DNA from: an uncultured Bacteroidales bacterium
GTDB lineage: Bacteria > Bacteroidota > Bacteroidia > Bacteroidales > Muribaculaceae
DNA: 5,475 nucleotides
NCBI GenBank assembly: GCA_947176515.1
Contig: CAMWQZ010000112.1
Span: 1 to 5,475, forward strand
Reading direction: 5' to 3'
Made by a program: the position numbers and the translations under genes. Position 1 is the first letter of the stretch, and each line of letters opens with the position of its first letter. A model generated the notes under the pieces. The model had not been told where the DNA came from, ran no database searches, and saw only the letters and a program-made list of their open reading frames with translations. Below are positions 1 to 5,475 of the stretch, one piece after another.

Positions 1-491
1 CAACTGGGTGTAAGAGGTTTGACACCTCAGGTATTAATGATAATGGTGAGTGGGTAAGCATATATGATGCACCGATAAGCTGCAATTATATTTTATACAA
101 TGATAGCGTATATGGGATTTGTTTTGAAGACATAGATTCAATAAACTGGGATACGTTTTGGAATGATTCTAACTTTTATCCCATAGACTTTATTGATGTT
201 AAAACGCTTTTTATAAACATAAATGACAATCAGTGTAATTATGCAAAAGACGCTAAATATGTATATTGTCCGACTTGCTACTGGTGTCATGACGCTGAAG
301 TCGCGCTTCCTTTTTCTCAAACCTTCCATGGGAACATTATAATTCCAGGTGCTGATCCAAAGACATTTAAATACTTGGGGGACGGGTATGCTGTCGACAA
401 GAACGGCATGTACTCTTGTGGAGAAAAAATAGTATGGGATGATAGCATCGTCGCCCATTACAACAATCACCCCTCTCCAAACACCAACTAA
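1..491 (+). CDS. DKNYY/DKNYF-family protein, C-terminal part (5' end outside window)
   Basis: The frame whose first whole codon is at position 3 stays open to TAA at 489-491, giving 162 residues. The only in-frame ATG is near the 3' end (inside the DKNGMYS segment), so the true start lies left of the window. The C-terminal half reads ...NYAKDAKYVYCP... and then GADPKTFKYLGDGYAVDKNG followed by MYSCGEKI. This is the repeated pattern of the DKNYY/DKNYF family: D-K-x-x-[VM]-Y, a short spacer, then a-D-P-x-T-F-x-x-L-g-d-G-Y-a-x-D-K. At least two such units are visible. The first carries a Cys-rich insert (CPTCYWC). No transmembrane segment is seen in the visible part, and the molecular role of the family is not known to me. 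The gene is noticeably A+T-rich with about nine ATA isoleucine codons, unlike the G+C-richer genes downstream, which suggests an accessory or acquired gene. Family assignment is from remembered motifs; that the frame is coding is fairly secure. Confidence 0.8.
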   Translation, partial: TGCKRFDTSGINDNGEWVSIYDAPISCNYILYNDSVYGICFEDIDSINWDTFWNDSNFYPIDFIDVKTLFININDNQCNYAKDAKYVYCPTCYWCHDAEVALPFSQTFHGNIIIPGADPKTFKYLGDGYAVDKNGMYSCGEKIVWDDSIVAHYNNHPSPNTN

Positions 492-510
492 AATCGTAAT
501 AGGAAAATTG

Positions 511-534
511 GCAACATCCTTTTTACTCTGTTGC
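511..534. repeat. small inverted repeat upstream of the promoter
   Basis: GCAACA at 511-516 is matched by its exact reverse complement TGTTGC at 529-534, with a 12-nt T-rich spacer. It sits just after the DKNYY gene stop and reaches the edge of the -33 region of the next promoter. It lacks a following T-run, so it is a poor terminator; it could be a regulator-binding dyad or chance. Confidence 0.3.
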
Positions 535-536
535 TG

Positions 537-566
537 TTGATATTACAGGATTTTTATGTAACTTTG
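537..566 (+). promoter_or_regulatory. Bacteroidetes-type (-33/-7) promoter for the secreted protein
   Basis: TTG at 537-539 is followed after 19 bp by TAACTTTG at 559-566. This fits the Bacteroidetes primary-sigma consensus (TTTG, about 19-21 bp, TAnnTTTG) fully at the -7 element and in three of four bases at -33 (preceding base G). Transcription would begin roughly at 572-576, leaving a 5' untranslated leader of about 35-40 nt before the ATG at 611. The leader is A/T-rich and has no Shine-Dalgarno, as is usual in this phylum. Its position in the gap indicates that the downstream gene is transcribed independently of the DKNYY gene. Confidence 0.75.
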
Positions 567-610
567 CCGCTCTAAATCGATACAACACATTAATTAGTAA
601 CATTTTTCTC

Positions 611-676
611 ATGAATCATTTTATCAAGTCTTTTGGCGTCGCAGCGGCAATAAGCTGCTCGTTGATGGCATCGGCA
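611..676 (+). other. Signal peptide (Sec, signal peptidase I)
   Basis: It encodes residues 1-22, with a short N-region containing Lys6, a hydrophobic Ala/Val/Ile/Leu core and the cleavage motif A-S-A before Asp23. Cys16 is inside the core, but the residues before it (A-I-S) lack the Leu expected at lipobox position -3, so signal peptidase I is preferred over lipoprotein processing. Confidence 0.8.
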
Positions 677-3600
677 GATGTGTTTCCTGACGGTACGACC
701 ATCTATGGTTACAAAACCTCAAGCGGAAATGCCTACTTCTATGAACTGACTCAAACCGAACCCATACAAAAATGGGTCGATCCCGGCTACAAATCATCAT
801 GGTACGTTAGGCTAAAATCCGGTTGGCTTAACGATGGTAATTTTGCTGGTTACCGCGTTGACAATTACGGGACAAAGGTATATGACTTATTTTATGTAGA
901 AATCGACTGGGAGACTGGCGAACTCATCCAGTCAAAGTCTCTGGCGACTAAAAACGGCTTTCTCTTATATGCCACCCTCAATCCTGCCACTTCGACAATC
1001 TATGGTTACGGCTATAATTCTGACCAGCAGCTTGCATTCATGTCAGCTTCAGTCGACGATCCCGGCACATTCACCACTATCAAGGAAATCGATGAATCTG
1101 AATTATGCTATGGTATCGCTTGGAACGCCACAGAGTCTGTTCTCGCCGGTATGCACGCCGACGGCACACTCGTGACTATTGGCGTAGACGGCAGCCAGAC
1201 TGAGATTCTGAAAACCAACTTCGACACTTCGAGCAATGGCGTAGACTCATATAGCCGCTCTCAGCCACTGGTTTGGAGCCAGGCCGAAAAAGTGTACTAC
1301 TGGAACGCAGAAGCAAAAAGCCTCGAAGAAAATTATCTGTGGAGAATCGACCCGGAAAATAAATCAATCTCTCAAGTGGCCGACTACGTAGGCGGAATGT
1401 TCGAATTCCTTATGCCTGGAGAGTTTGCTTCGATGGACGCTCCCGAAATTCCCCAACTCGTAGCCGCTAATTTCGCCGACGGCGCTAACGAAGGTTCTGT
1501 CATCCTGAAAATGCCAACCAAAGCTAACAACGGCTCTGACCTTACAGGCTCGCTAACATGGAAAGCAGCAGTCGACGGCACACAGACCGCTACCGGCGAA
1601 GCCGAACCAGGCGCAGAAGTCACCGTGAGCTTCACTGACCTTCCAACTGGCCTCCATGCATTCACTTTCACCGTCAGCTCAGGCGACGAGGAGAGCGCAG
1701 CACTGCAGTTCTCACGTTTTATCGGCATTGACATTCCCTCAGCGCCCCAAAACGTCGAACTCACATTGTCAACACTGACATGGGACGCAGTAACCACCGG
1801 CGTTAACGGCGGTTATATCAGCCCCAACCTCGAATATGAAATCTATCTTAACGGAGAAAAAGCTGGCTCAACAACTGACACCTCCTACGATGTCAACCTT
1901 CCCACAACCGGCCCGTTGTACAGCGTGAGCGCATCGATTTATGCGGTCTGCGGCGAATTGCGTTCGGCTGCCGGAGTCTCTAATCCCGTCACTGCCGGAG
2001 CGGCATTTGTCGTGCCTGTCGAACTTGCTCCCACCCCTGAAGAAGCAGCCCTGTTCAGCACCATCGACGGCTACGACGATGGCAACACTTGGACATTTAA
2101 TGAAAGCACCGGCCAGTTCCAGTCAGGCTTTAACGCAAATCAACAGATGAACGAATGGCTCGTCCTGCCTCCTGTCGAACTCATTGCCGGCGAACACTAC
2201 ACCTTCTCTTTCCAGACAACTCGTCAGCGCAACTTCTTTAAAGATGAGTATCTCGAAGTCGGCTTTGGCAAAGAAGCAACCGCCGAGTCACTCTCGTCTG
2301 ATATAATTGTTCCGGAATTTAATGTTCCCTACTCACCTTATGATTTTGAGACTATCACCGCTGAAATCGAAGTAGCTGAGAGCGGTATTTACCGCATCGG
2401 CATCCACTCAATCAGCGCAGCCGATATGGGTAACGTATTCGTTAAGAATTTCTCAGTCGTAAGCTCTGGCATCGACCCGACCTCTCCAGCCGACGTCACC
2501 AACCTCACAGCTATCGCTGCTGATGGCGGCGAACTCAAGGCTACAGTGACATTCAACATGCCTACCGAAACCATCAGCGGCGACCCTCTCGATGAGAATA
2601 TCACTCTGACAGCGACAATCGCATGTGAGTCAACCGTGACAATAGAGGGCAAGCCCGGCGAAGAAGTTTCAGCTACTGTCGCTACACTCCAAGGCGACAA
2701 CACCATCACCATCACAGTTGCTGCCGGCGAATCCGTAGGCAATAAGACCTCCATCGAAGTTTTCACCGGTGAAGCTATCCCCGGCAAGGTGACTGACCTC
2801 ACCGTTGCACAGTCTGCTGACTTCATGAGCCTCACTCTCAACTGGAATGCACCGACCGAAGGCTTTGATGGCGGATTTATCAACCCTGCCAACCTCACCT
2901 ACACCGTCCGCATCCTCAAACAGACCGTGATGGGCGACCTTTGGGACGACCTCGCCACTGGTCTGACCGAGACAAGCTACGTATTCACCACCGATAACAC
3001 CAAACTCGACTACTACTCATTTGCCGTGGTTGCCGTAGGTCCTTCTGGCTCGTCACCCGAAGTCGCTGAAAATGGCGGTGTGCTCGGTGTCCCCTACTCC
3101 CTGCCGATGTCTGACGACTTCTCATCTTCAAACCTCTATGCTTACGAGCCTTGGGTAACCTACATGCCCACCGCCGACTATGAGACTCGCTGGGGTGTGC
3201 TGCCGCTCGAAAGCGTGCCTGGCATCTATGACGAGTCACTCGGTCTCGCCCTCTGCGGCATGGGAATGCATAACGGCTGTCTCGGCATGGCTGGCTTCCC
3301 CGTGTTCTCTACCTCAGGCTGCAACTCAGCAATCATCTCTGTCAAAATGTGGACCGGCGAGAATGCCGCTACCAACATGTTTATCTCTGGCGAGGCTTAC
3401 GGCATGACCGAGCCTGTCATTGTTGGCAAAATCGTCCCTGAAGGCGAAGAAGAATGGCAGACATTCCAATTCTACCTCCCCGAAGAGTTGATTAACCAAG
3501 ACTGGGTTAAACTCTATCTTAACGCAGAGTTCCCCGACGGTTATTTACAGTGGGTTGTAATGGATGAATATGTAATAACCTACACATCTGGCATCGCCGA

Positions 3601-3814
3601 CAGCGCCGACAGCGCCGACAGCGCCGTAAGCGTGTCGACCGCTGACAGTAGCCTGATTGTCGAGAGCGCTGAGCCTGCAGCAGTGTCTGTATTCAACACC
3701 AGCGGTTCAATGGTGGCAGAATCTCCCATGGCCCAAAGCCACAAAATTTCTCTCGCCAAGGGCATCTATCTGGTTCGCGTCGGGGCTGCGACCTATAAGG
3801 TAGCCATCAATTAA
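611..3814 (+). CDS. Secreted multidomain protein with two Ig/FnIII/jelly-roll modules and T9SS C-terminal sorting domain
   Basis: Probably an exported cell-surface or secreted protein of 1067 residues; its ligand or substrate cannot be read from sequence. Residues 1-22 form a signal peptide (Lys6, hydrophobic core 8-19, cleavage expected after ASA22). Residues 23-275 contain quasi-repeated aromatic/Gly strands (IYGYKTSS, IYGYGYNSD, CYGIAWNA, LVWSQAEKVYYW), suggesting a beta-propeller. Two related modules follow. Module one has an Ig-like domain (277-372), an FnIII-like domain (375-468, with LTWDAVTTGVNGGYISP) and a jelly-roll (475-616, with WTFN and NEWLVLPPV) like the choice-of-anchor/cleaved-adhesin fold of gingipain adhesins. 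Module two has an Ig-like domain (625-720), an FnIII-like domain (723-820, with LNWNAPTEGFDGGFINP) and a jelly-roll (828-991). An Ala-Asp-Ser linker leads to a type A T9SS sorting domain ending GIYLVRVGAATYKVAIN. No catalytic motif is seen, so adhesion or glycan/protein binding is more likely than enzymatic activity. The ATG at 611 is supported by the signal peptide and promoter spacing. A terminator follows, so the gene is probably monocistronic. Confidence 0.93.
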   Translation: MNHFIKSFGVAAAISCSLMASADVFPDGTTIYGYKTSSGNAYFYELTQTEPIQKWVDPGYKSSWYVRLKSGWLNDGNFAGYRVDNYGTKVYDLFYVEIDWETGELIQSKSLATKNGFLLYATLNPATSTIYGYGYNSDQQLAFMSASVDDPGTFTTIKEIDESELCYGIAWNATESVLAGMHADGTLVTIGVDGSQTEILKTNFDTSSNGVDSYSRSQPLVWSQAEKVYYWNAEAKSLEENYLWRIDPENKSISQVADYVGGMFEFLMPGEFASMDAPEIPQLVAANFADGANEGSVILKMPTKANNGSDLTGSLTWKAAVDGTQTATGEAEPGAEVTVSFTDLPTGLHAFTFTVSSGDEESAALQFSRFIGIDIPSAPQNVELTLSTLTWDAVTTGVNGGYISPNLEYEIYLNGEKAGSTTDTSYDVNLPTTGPLYSVSASIYAVCGELRSAAGVSNPVTAGAAFVVPVELAPTPEEAALFSTIDGYDDGNTWTFNESTGQFQSGFNANQQMNEWLVLPPVELIAGEHYTFSFQTTRQRNFFKDEYLEVGFGKEATAESLSSDIIVPEFNVPYSPYDFETITAEIEVAESGIYRIGIHSISAADMGNVFVKNFSVVSSGIDPTSPADVTNLTAIAADGGELKATVTFNMPTETISGDPLDENITLTATIACESTVTIEGKPGEEVSATVATLQGDNTITITVAAGESVGNKTSIEVFTGEAIPGKVTDLTVAQSADFMSLTLNWNAPTEGFDGGFINPANLTYTVRILKQTVMGDLWDDLATGLTETSYVFTTDNTKLDYYSFAVVAVGPSGSSPEVAENGGVLGVPYSLPMSDDFSSSNLYAYEPWVTYMPTADYETRWGVLPLESVPGIYDESLGLALCGMGMHNGCLGMAGFPVFSTSGCNSAIISVKMWTGENAATNMFISGEAYGMTEPVIVGKIVPEGEEEWQTFQFYLPEELINQDWVKLYLNAEFPDGYLQWVVMDEYVITYTSGIADSADSADSAVSVSTADSSLIVESAEPAAVSVFNTSGSMVAESPMAQSHKISLAKGIYLVRVGAATYKVAIN
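1439..3583 (+). repeat. Intragenic duplication of an Ig + FnIII + jelly-roll module (two diverged copies)
   Basis: Copy one covers about 1439-2458 (residues 277-616) and copy two about 2483-3583 (residues 625-991). Matching landmarks occur in the same order. PEIPQLVAANFADG pairs with PADVTNLTAIAADGG. VILKMPT pairs with VTFNMPT. EPGAEVTVSF pairs with KPGEEVSATV. LTWDAVTTGVNGGYISPNLEYEI pairs, in shortened form, with LNWNAPTEGFDGGFINP and NLTYTV. Similarity is at protein level only; the DNA copies are diverged, so the duplication is old. The jelly-roll halves are the least alike. Boundaries are approximate. Confidence 0.7.
3596..3626 (+). repeat. 9-bp in-frame tandem microrepeat encoding an Ala-Asp-Ser linker
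   Basis: GCCGACAGC occurs three times exactly (3596-3604, 3605-3613, 3614-3622), followed by a partial fourth copy (GCCG). Each unit is three codons and encodes A-D-S, so copy-number change would alter linker length without shifting the frame. It lies exactly at the junction between the second jelly-roll and the C-terminal sorting domain. Confidence 0.9.
3644..3811 (+). other. T9SS type A C-terminal sorting domain
   Basis: Residues about 1012-1067 show the usual layout: a beta-strand-rich Ig-like tail (SLIVESAEPAAVSVFNTSG, then SHKISLAKGIYLVRVG) ending in a short strand with K-V-A-I-N at the extreme C-terminus. In Porphyromonas and relatives such domains direct export through the type IX secretion system; many are then removed and the protein is attached to surface lipopolysaccharide. 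Use of that pathway here is inferred; the T9SS genes are not in the window. Confidence 0.85.
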
Positions 3815-3835
3815 TCCTACCCGAAATAATGACCC

Positions 3836-3870
3836 AGAGGCCGCGCTGATTTACCAACGCGGCCTCTTTT
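3836..3870 (+). terminator. Rho-independent terminator after the secreted protein gene
   Basis: AGAGGCCGCG (3836-3845) and CGCGGCCTCT (3858-3867) form a perfect 10-bp stem with a 12-nt loop. TTTT at 3867-3870 and further T-rich sequence follow. It starts 21 bp after the TAA, so it should separate this transcript from the dehydrogenase gene. Confidence 0.93.
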
Positions 3871-3956
3871 ATTCTATTTTATCATAAGCTGTCGAACCAA
3901 GAGCCGTTTAATTTGGTTGTATAAAATACAATAACATTCATCATATCATCATCATT
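3871..3956 (+). promoter_or_regulatory. Leader region of the alcohol dehydrogenase gene; promoter expected but not clearly recognised
   Basis: The strong terminator upstream implies that the dehydrogenase needs its own promoter in this 86-bp A/T-rich gap. The nearest match is TTTAATTTGG at 3907-3916, which resembles TAnnTTTG with one base missing and has no TTG at the proper distance upstream. The last 20 or so bases are a CAT-rich run (CATCATATCATCATCATT) directly before the ATG at 3957. There is no Shine-Dalgarno, as in the other complete gene. Confidence 0.35.
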
Positions 3957-5141
3957 ATGGACAACTTCACTTTCTATACCCCCACTCTTTATGAATTTGG
4001 CCGTGGAGCCGAAGAAAAAACCGGTATGCTGACCTTCCTTATGGGCGCAAAAAAGGTTATGATAGTCTATGGCAAAAAATATGTCAAGGCCAACGGCTTG
4101 CTCGACCGCATCGAAATGTCACTTACCACCATAGGCATCGAATTTGTCGAGTTTGGAGGCATCGAAGCCAATCCTACCGACGACAAGGTCTACGAGGCTA
4201 TCCGCATAGCTCGAGAAAAACATGTCGACGGCTTGCTCGCCATCGGCGGAGGCTCTGTCATCGACACCGCAAAGGCCGTGGCAGCCGGAGTGCCATATGA
4301 AGGTGATTTCTGGGACTTCTTTATTGGACGCCAGGTTGTGAAAAACGCTCTCCCCGTCGGAGTCGTGCTCACCATCCCCGTCGCCGGATCAGAAGGCTCA
4401 GGCAACGCAGTGATTACCAAGCGTGAGACCCTGCAGAAGCTCAGTCTGCGCACTGACAGCATACTCCGTCCGCGCTTTGCCATAATCGACCCCGAACTGA
4501 CATTCACCCTCAGCGCCTATCAGACAGCCTGTGGCGTTGTCGACATGATGTCTCACATCATGGAGCGCTATTTCTCGCCGACAAGCCGCGTCGAGGTCAC
4601 TGACCGCCTCGCCGAAGGTCTGCTGATGTCACTCATCAACGAAGCACCCAAGGCTCTCGCCGACCCGACCGACTATCAGGCTCGCGCCAATATCGAATGG
4701 GCCGGGACTCTCGCCCATAACGGCCTCGTAGGCTGCGGCCGCCGCGAAGATTGGGCGTCACACTTTATGGAACACGAAATCAGCGCCGTCTATGGCGTGA
4801 CCCACGGCGCCGGTCTCGCCGTCGTAATTCCTGCGTGGATGGCATTTATGGCTCATCACAAGCCCTCAAAAGTTGCTCAGTTAGGGCGCCGCGTGTTTGG
4901 TGTCGAGGCTACTGACGACCGCACCGCTGCAATCGAAGCCGTAGCTTCGATACGCGCATTCTTCAGCGCAGTGCTGCGTATGCCGCTGACATTCAAAGCC
5001 CTCGGCATTCCCGAACCCGATATCGACCTTCTTGTGAAGAAACTCCACGAAGACAAGGGCGACACCATCGGCGGATATTATAAACTGAATGAAAAAGACA
5101 CTCGCCAGATCTACGAGCTTATGCTCGGCGACCCCGAGTGA
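3957..5141 (+). CDS. Iron-containing (group III) alcohol dehydrogenase, YqhD/butanol dehydrogenase type
   Basis: A cytoplasmic NAD(P)H-dependent oxidoreductase that interconverts aldehydes or ketones and alcohols using a bound Fe2+ (or Zn2+). At 394 residues it has the normal family length (about 385-400) and is intact. The N-terminal half is the dinucleotide-binding domain: strand and loop at VMIVYGKK (34-41), E/ANPTDDKVYEA (70-81) and the signature GGGSVIDTAKAVAAG (97-111), with TIPVAGSEGSGNAVIT (139-154) at the active-site cleft. The C-terminal helical domain carries the metal ligands Asp196 and His200 (CGVVDMMSH), His269 (DWASH) and His283 (VTHGAGLA). Their spacing matches E. coli YqhD Asp194, His198, His267 and His281 with a constant shift of two. 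Closest named relatives are clostridial butanol dehydrogenases and YqhD; a role in redox balancing or aldehyde detoxification is an inference, and the cofactor preference cannot be settled. The ATG at 3957 gives the expected N-terminus (NFTFYTPTLYEFGRGAEEK). It is transcribed as a probable single gene and overlaps the convergent DUF2851 gene at its 3' end. Confidence 0.95.
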   Translation: MDNFTFYTPTLYEFGRGAEEKTGMLTFLMGAKKVMIVYGKKYVKANGLLDRIEMSLTTIGIEFVEFGGIEANPTDDKVYEAIRIAREKHVDGLLAIGGGSVIDTAKAVAAGVPYEGDFWDFFIGRQVVKNALPVGVVLTIPVAGSEGSGNAVITKRETLQKLSLRTDSILRPRFAIIDPELTFTLSAYQTACGVVDMMSHIMERYFSPTSRVEVTDRLAEGLLMSLINEAPKALADPTDYQARANIEWAGTLAHNGLVGCGRREDWASHFMEHEISAVYGVTHGAGLAVVIPAWMAFMAHHKPSKVAQLGRRVFGVEATDDRTAAIEAVASIRAFFSAVLRMPLTFKALGIPEPDIDLLVKKLHEDKGDTIGGYYKLNEKDTRQIYELMLGDPE

Positions 5142-5475
5142 GCCATCCCCGACAGTATGCGGTGACCCAAACGACAATATAGACATTTGCGCGGCTCGCA
5201 ATAGTTTCTGCGCAACTGGATTAGTGCCTGCGACGTGAAAGCGTCGCAGCTTTTTATTCCGGCCTCTGCAAACATTTTCACTATCGTATTGCTCTCCGCT
5301 TTAAGACCATGAAGCAGCTCGATAGCGATTTCCATACGGCGCCCGTCGTCAAAAGCCATGCCATAGGCATAGAGCATCGGCACAACGACGTTGATTATTA
5401 ACACCGTTATCGAGTCCTGGCTCAACGCCCTCACCGACGGGGCCGAGTCAGACATAAAATTATAACGACGCGACC
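5111..5475 (-). CDS. DUF2851-family protein, C-terminal part (5' end outside window)
   Basis: The minus-strand frame enters from the right edge and ends at TAG (5113-5111), giving 120 whole visible codons. The Met at 5455 is internal: the frame stays open upstream (SRRYNF before it) to the window edge, so the true start is not seen. The sequence contains the C-terminal landmarks I recognise from the Bacteroidetes DUF2851 family: LIINVVVPMLYAYG, a spacer with a helical L-x-x-L region and NTIVKMFAEAGIKSCDAFTSQ, then ALIQLRRNYCEPRKCLYCRLG. The three cysteines form C-x4-C-x2-C, typical of the family end. The biochemical function of DUF2851 is unknown to me. The last 13 or so residues (SGMAHSGSPSISS) look like a nonconserved tail, and part of it is encoded opposite the dehydrogenase 3' end (31-bp overlap, 5111-5141). 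Confidence 0.85.
   Translation of the reverse strand, partial: SRRYNFMSDSAPSVRALSQDSITVLIINVVVPMLYAYGMAFDDGRRMEIAIELLHGLKAESNTIVKMFAEAGIKSCDAFTSQALIQLRRNYCEPRKCLYCRLGHRILSGMAHSGSPSISS
5228..5255 (+). terminator. Rho-independent terminator for the alcohol dehydrogenase, inside the convergent gene
   Basis: CTGCGACG (5228-5235) and CGTCGCAG (5242-5249) form a perfect 8-bp stem with a 6-nt loop (TGAAAG), followed by C and five T (5251-5255). The T-run is only on the plus-strand side, so the hairpin acts rightward and would end the dehydrogenase transcript about 110 nt after its stop. On the minus strand the same bases encode the SCDAFTSQ stretch of the DUF2851 protein. Confidence 0.75.

Noticed and set aside
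138..470. Minus-strand open frame of 110 codons opposite the DKNYY gene
   Set aside because: The plus-strand frame gives recognisable family motifs through the same bases; the minus product looks like nothing known and is best explained as a shadow frame.
611..660. Possible lipoprotein signal using Cys16 of the secreted protein
   Set aside because: The residues before Cys16 are A-I-S, lacking the usual Leu at -3, while a good A-S-A signal peptidase I site follows at residues 20-22; T9SS cargo is not usually a lipoprotein.
1384..1797. Minus-strand open frame inside the secreted protein gene
   Set aside because: It is fully contained in a well-supported plus-strand gene, is low-complexity Ser/Val/Pro-rich and has no domain signal.
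2389..2898. Minus-strand open frame of 169 codons inside the secreted protein gene
   Set aside because: It is antisense to the Ig/FnIII region; its composition (Val/Ser/Ala/Met) reflects the complement of the real codons and no motif is visible.
3907..3916. TTTAATTTGG as a -7 promoter element for the dehydrogenase
   Set aside because: The spacing inside the motif is one base short of TAnnTTTG and there is no TTG about 19-21 bp upstream; too weak to call as a defined promoter.
4190..4507. Minus-strand open frame inside the dehydrogenase gene
   Set aside because: It is opposite the GGGSVIDTAKA nucleotide-binding region of an intact enzyme; no independent evidence of coding.
4881..5201. Minus-strand open frame spanning the end of the dehydrogenase and the start of the gap
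   Set aside because: It overlaps both the dehydrogenase and the DUF2851 end in a different frame and has no recognisable features.
5187..5215. TTGCGC / GCGCAA inverted repeat as a second terminator after the dehydrogenase
   Set aside because: It has only 6 bp of stem, a 17-nt loop and no T-run; it lies in coding sequence of the DUF2851 gene and is probably chance.
1..5475. A previously undescribed multi-gene system, mobile element, CRISPR array or RNA gene
   Set aside because: The genes are on different transcripts with unrelated families, and no transposase, terminal repeats, regularly spaced direct repeats, tRNA or rRNA sequence was seen on either strand.

Overview
The window looks like a chromosomal stretch from a member of the Bacteroidales, plausibly a gut Muribaculaceae/Bacteroides-type organism. 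Four signs agree. There is a Bacteroidetes-type promoter (TTG, 19 bp, TAACTTTG). Both complete genes lack a Shine-Dalgarno and have A/T-rich leaders. The large secreted protein ends in a type IX secretion (Por) C-terminal sorting domain. Partial genes of two families familiar from Bacteroidetes (DKNYY/DKNYF and DUF2851) lie at the two edges. The genus is an inference; no rRNA or other marker gene is present.

Layout, left to right. (1) Positions 1-491, plus strand: the 3' part of a DKNYY/DKNYF-family gene whose start lies outside the window. It is clearly A+T-richer than the rest and uses many ATA codons. (2) Positions 492-610: an intergenic gap with a good sigma-ABfr-type promoter and a small dyad. 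(3) Positions 611-3814, plus strand: a 1067-residue exported multidomain protein. It has a signal peptide, a propeller-like N-terminal region, two copies of an Ig-like + fibronectin-III-like + jelly-roll (cleaved-adhesin-like) module, an Ala-Asp-Ser linker and a T9SS sorting domain. A strong rho-independent terminator follows at 3836-3870. (4) Positions 3957-5141, plus strand: a complete iron-dependent (group III) alcohol dehydrogenase of the YqhD/butanol-dehydrogenase type with all four metal ligands. (5) Positions 5111-5475, minus strand: the C-terminal part of a DUF2851-family protein, convergent with the dehydrogenase and overlapping its 3' end by 31 bp. The only convincing terminator for the dehydrogenase (5228-5255) lies inside this antisense coding region.

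The genes do not look like one functional unit. The secreted protein appears monocistronic (own promoter and terminator), the dehydrogenase is probably transcribed alone, and the DUF2851 gene runs the other way. I see no CRISPR array, tRNA, rRNA, transposase or attachment site, and no convincing previously undescribed system. The points most worth a second look are the terminator embedded in the convergent gene, the compositionally distinct partial DKNYY gene, and the duplicated module architecture of the secreted protein.
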